A stretch of DNA of 64,000 nucleotides from contig NC_005027.1 of NCBI RefSeq assembly GCF_000196115.1, forward strand, positions 1,736,001-1,800,000, given 5' to 3'. Origin of the DNA: Rhodopirellula baltica SH 1. Its GTDB lineage: Bacteria > Planctomycetota > Planctomycetia > Pirellulales > Pirellulaceae. Positions 61,074 to 64,000 of the stretch are shown here, one piece after another. Below the pieces are notes generated by a model. That model was not told the DNA's origin. It saw only the letters and a list, made by a program, of their open reading frames with translations, and ran no database searches. Position 1 is the stretch's first letter, and each line of letters begins with the position of its first letter. A program made the position numbers and the translations under genes.

Positions 61074-61871
61074 TTAGAATTTGTGGCCCTTCTTGGGTCC
61101 GTCCTTGGTTTGAGTCAGGATTTCGGGGCCTGATTCGGTCATCAAGATCGAATGTTCGAACTGTGCCGATGGACGTCCGTCCTTGGTCCGAACTGTCCAT
61201 CCGTCCGCTTTGTCGCACTGGGTGTACCGCGAACCGGCGTTGATCATGGGCTCGATCGTGAAGCACATGCCCGGGAACAATCGGTCGATTCGGCTTTGAC
61301 GGTTCGGGAAGTGAGGAATCGATGGGTCCAGGTGAAACTGTTTGCCCAAACCATGGCCGACATATTCGCGGACAACGGTGAATCCGCGGCCTTCGGCTTC
61401 CGGCACGACGGCCTCGCCAATCGTTGCCACGCGGCAACCGGGCGTCAGAGCGTCGATGGCCAAGTGCATGCAATCAAAGGCACACTGGGTGACGGCTCGC
61501 TTTTCTTCGCTGACTTCACCCAGCAAAAACGTTTCGCTTTGGTCACCGTGCCATCCATCGACCACCGTCGTGATGTCGACATTGATGATGTCGCCTTCTT
61601 TCAATTCGTAATCGTCCGGGATCCCGTGACAAATCACTTCATTGACGCTGGTGCAGCAGCTCTTGGGATACTTCTGGTACCCGAGCGTCGCGGCGCGATA
61701 ACCGTGACCGTAGGTCCAATCGTGGATCATTTGGTCGATCTTGCCCGTCGTGATCCCCGGTTTGACGTGTGGCCGAACATAGTCCAGTAGCGCCGCATTC
61801 GCTTGGCCAGCGGCCCGCATCATGTCGCGTTGGGTTTCGGAAAGGATCAGTTTTCGTTGCTTGGTCAGCAT
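61074..61871 (-). CDS. map: Methionine aminopeptidase, type I
   Basis: 265 residues. Metal ligands are visible: INVDITTVVDGWHGDQSETF (two Asp), VGHGLGKQFHLDP (His), FTIEPMINAGS (Glu) and FEHSILMTESG (Glu). SVNEVICHGIPDDYELKEGD is the type I active-site stretch. It removes the initiator Met from new proteins in the cytosol. The N-terminus lacks the zinc-finger extension of some long forms. Converges on the cyclase gene across a REP-like unit. Confidence 0.96.
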   Translation of the reverse strand: MLTKQRKLILSETQRDMMRAAGQANAALLDYVRPHVKPGITTGKIDQMIHDWTYGHGYRAATLGYQKYPKSCCTSVNEVICHGIPDDYELKEGDIINVDITTVVDGWHGDQSETFLLGEVSEEKRAVTQCAFDCMHLAIDALTPGCRVATIGEAVVPEAEGRGFTVVREYVGHGLGKQFHLDPSIPHFPNRQSRIDRLFPGMCFTIEPMINAGSRYTQCDKADGWTVRTKDGRPSAQFEHSILMTESGPEILTQTKDGPKKGHKF

Positions 61872-62194
61872 GCTGCTAAATGGTGTCGGTTCGGATGAAT
61901 TGGGGCCATAAAAGGCACGGCGTCAGCATAGCAGGTTTGAGGTGTTGGCAAACCCAAACGGCCCCGGATCCCGGCCAAGTGAGGGATCCGGGCTGGAATG
62001 ATCGGTACATTCGGCGGTTTCGATCAATCAGGAACGCCCCCGGTCGGAACTTTTATGGCCCCGGAGGGTTAGTTCGATACGGAACGAGACCATTTGCTCG
62101 TCCGATCGCTTTTCCGGCAACTATCCTGGCAACCGAGTTTCCAGGCAAACGATTTTTACTTCGCCCAGCTCGGTCCCACATCTTATCTATCGAA
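61872..62194. other. Intergenic region, no gene seen
   Basis: About 323 bases between the divergent map and secretin-like genes, containing promoters for both. No repeat or strong hairpin was found. Confidence 0.4.
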
Positions 62195-64000
62195 ATGAAT
62201 CGAATTGTTTCCAACGCGACGCAAGCCGCTAATGCTTGGTCAAACCGAGGATGCAACCCCGCGCAGGTGGAGGCTCGCTCTTTCCGGACTTCGCTTCGAA
62301 GAGGCTTGTGTGCCAGGTGGGCCCTTCGCGGTGCCGCTTTGGCTGGGATGATCGTCCTTGGCTCGGGCGTTCAACCCGCCGCAGCCCAGGACGCCTCAAC
62401 CCAAGAGGCCGCCGCACCTGATACCGCTGCCGCAAACGCAACGGTTGTCACGAACTCCGACAAGGAATTGCAATTCAATTTCTCAGGAGCACCTTGGGGC
62501 GACGTCCTGCGCTGGTTCTCCGAGCAAGCTGATCTGTCGTTGCAGATGGACTCGGCACCCGCGGGAACGGTTAATTTCACCGATCCGACGCAAACATATT
62601 CCGTCGGCGAAGGCCTGGACCTGATCAACCGTCTGCTGCTCGATCGCGGCTGGGCTGTGGTTCGTCGAGGACGCATGCTGCTGCTGGTCGATTTAGAAGC
62701 GGAGAACGCGGAAAAGCTGATCAGCGAGATGGCTGAGTTGGTCACCCCGGACACGTTCGACCAACGCGGAAACAGCGACATCGTTCGATGCGTCTTTCCA
62801 TTGGGAGGATTGTCGCCGGATGAAGCTCGCGAAGAGTTGTCGCAGATCATTGGGCCATGGGGACGCATCAATGTTTTGGCGGGAGCTCGCCAAGTCGTCG
62901 TGACTGAAACGGTCGGAAAGCTGCGTATCATCGAGACGGTATTGTCCGCCGCCGAAGAAGCTCAATCCAGCGTCGTCGAAATCACGCTTCAACATCGTGC
63001 TGCGGAAGAAATTCTGGAGGTCGCGCGTCCGTTGGTTGGTTTGGAACCAGGCGAAAACCTTGGCGAAGACCTCCGTATCTCGGTTTCGTTTTACGGCGAC
63101 CGAGTTTTCGCGACTGGATCGCCCGCCAAGCTGTCGTTGCTGAAGAGCATCTTCACCAAAGCGGACAAGGCGATGCCTGGCAGCGAAGACGAGGAAGAGA
63201 TCGAAATCATCAAACCAGTGTTGAAAACGCACTCGGTTGCTTCCGCCAACCTGCAAACCGCTTTCGATGTGTTGCAAACGATGTTGGCCGGAACGCCGGA
63301 GACCCGCATCGCCTTGGACACCAAACGTGGCGTCATCGTTGCATCGGCTCGTCCCGATACTCAGCAATTGATCTCGGACACGATCGCGGAGCTCGAAGGT
63401 GACGGCGATAACTTTGCGATCATCAATCTGCGTCGCTTGGAACCTGCCAATGCTCTGCTGACCATTAACAAGTTCTTTGGCGTGACCGAAACGGGTGGCC
63501 AAGGTCCGACGGTGGATGGCGATCCAGAAACCGGACGTCTTTGGGTTCGCGGAACTGCCGCCCAAATCGAAACGGTCAAACGTCTGATCGACGAACTTGA
63601 AAACGATCCGTTGGCCGGTGGATTGGGCGAAAACGTTCGCGTGTTGCCGATGACCGGTTCGTCCGCGAATCAAACACTTCGGCAATTGGAAAGCTTGTGG
63701 CCAATGACCGGCCGTGAGAACCGTTTGCGAGTGATTGTTCCAACGTCCAGCGATGACGATCAACTACAAGATGGAAGCCGAGACACACAGCCAATCCGCC
63801 AGCAGTTTCAACGCGATTTGGATCAGGAAGCGTCTTGGAATCAAGGCGAAGCGAACGGCGAATACTTGGTGCGAGCCTTTGACGATCTGGACGTCAACGA
63901 ATCGGCTGGTTCTGAATCTGCGGATGACGAATCCGAAGGCGGAATCGCCGGGCCAAAATTGCTGCAAGATGATTCAGCCAATCCGCACGCTGGCGCGGAA
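62195..64000 (+). CDS. Secretin-like (GspD/PilQ-type) protein, 3' end outside window
   Basis: The frame is open from ATG 62195 to the window end (602 residues and more). A long basic leader and a hydrophobic segment end at VQPAAAQ, a good export cleavage site. Repeated N-domain-like modules follow: LQFNFSGAPWGDVLRWFSEQ, VVEITLQHRAAEEILEVARP, KTHSVASANLQTAFDVLQTM and FAIINLRRLEPANALLTINK, each a beta-alpha-beta unit as in secretin N1-N3 domains. The secretin pore domain, if present, lies beyond the edge. Such proteins form outer-membrane channels for type II secretion or type IV pili. This would fit the exported DUF1559 proteins, but that link is inference. Confidence 0.75.
   Translation, partial: MNRIVSNATQAANAWSNRGCNPAQVEARSFRTSLRRGLCARWALRGAALAGMIVLGSGVQPAAAQDASTQEAAAPDTAAANATVVTNSDKELQFNFSGAPWGDVLRWFSEQADLSLQMDSAPAGTVNFTDPTQTYSVGEGLDLINRLLLDRGWAVVRRGRMLLLVDLEAENAEKLISEMAELVTPDTFDQRGNSDIVRCVFPLGGLSPDEAREELSQIIGPWGRINVLAGARQVVVTETVGKLRIIETVLSAAEEAQSSVVEITLQHRAAEEILEVARPLVGLEPGENLGEDLRISVSFYGDRVFATGSPAKLSLLKSIFTKADKAMPGSEDEEEIEIIKPVLKTHSVASANLQTAFDVLQTMLAGTPETRIALDTKRGVIVASARPDTQQLISDTIAELEGDGDNFAIINLRRLEPANALLTINKFFGVTETGGQGPTVDGDPETGRLWVRGTAAQIETVKRLIDELENDPLAGGLGENVRVLPMTGSSANQTLRQLESLWPMTGRENRLRVIVPTSSDDDQLQDGSRDTQPIRQQFQRDLDQEASWNQGEANGEYLVRAFDDLDVNESAGSESADDESEGGIAGPKLLQDDSANPHAGAE

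Noticed and set aside
62693..63763. Minus-strand open frame of 356 codons
   Set aside because: The plus strand carries an uninterrupted secretin-like frame with signal peptide from 62195, so this is its shadow.

Overview
The window looks like a chromosomal segment of a marine planctomycete of the Pirellulaceae, close to Rhodopirellula. This is an inference from gene content. The signs are two pilin-like DUF1559 proteins, three very large TPR/FG-GAP/ASPIC lipoproteins beside a multihaem cytochrome, an arylsulfatase with algal-polysaccharide glycosidases, a DUF1570 protein, a diadenylate cyclase, many secreted proteins of unknown function and moderate GC. No rRNA, tRNA or CRISPR array was seen.

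Layout. 1-4.0 kb: the 3' part of a giant hybrid histidine kinase (helical repeats, GAF, HisKA, HATPase, REC, HPt). 4.2-15.6 kb: an eight-CXXCH cytochrome lipoprotein and three paralogous lipoproteins (TPR, FG-GAP propeller, ASPIC/UnbV). 15.7-19.3 kb: tiny lipoprotein, DUF1559, DUF1559, tiny lipoprotein, with intrinsic terminators between units. 19.4-30.6 kb: a saccharolytic region (sulfatase, GH2, esterase with EF-hands, pectate lyase, GH86-like agarase/porphyranase) interrupted by a CMD/AhpD-like gene, a DUF1853 gene and a DUF1697 gene. 30.8-35.1 kb: aceE-aceF with a clear terminator. 35.6-49.4 kb: housekeeping and envelope genes (dcd, BI-1 family, LON-domain protein, alkyltransferase-like protein, DUF4349, DUF1570 putative metallopeptidase, Gfo/Idh/MocA oxidoreductase, cyclophilin, ispF, an enlarged fliD). 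50.0-51.0 kb: two small secreted Tyr-rich proteins. 51.4-55.9 kb: a type IIA topoisomerase A/B pair. 55.9-57.8 kb: an IS110-family transposase inside nested inverted repeats. 57.8-64 kb: aroK, a membrane protein, a c-di-AMP synthase, map, and the 5' part of a secretin-like gene cut by the window edge.

How it fits together. The first 19 kb mostly encode exported proteins: the lipoproteins would sit on the envelope, the cytochrome could move electrons, and the DUF1559 proteins carry type IV pilin-like N-termini. The secretin-like protein at the right edge belongs to the outer-membrane machinery such proteins might use, but no direct link is shown. The 19-31 kb region fits growth on sulfated red-algal galactans and pectin-like polymers.

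The most interesting non-coding signals are a compact, highly structured minus-strand element at 38278-38440 (perfect Shine-Dalgarno sequence, GNRA hairpin, intrinsic terminator), two REP-like dispersed repeat families, and the IS110 element with its likely bridge-RNA region. Starts were moved downstream of the longest open frame where a signal peptide, lipobox or Shine-Dalgarno sequence argued for it.
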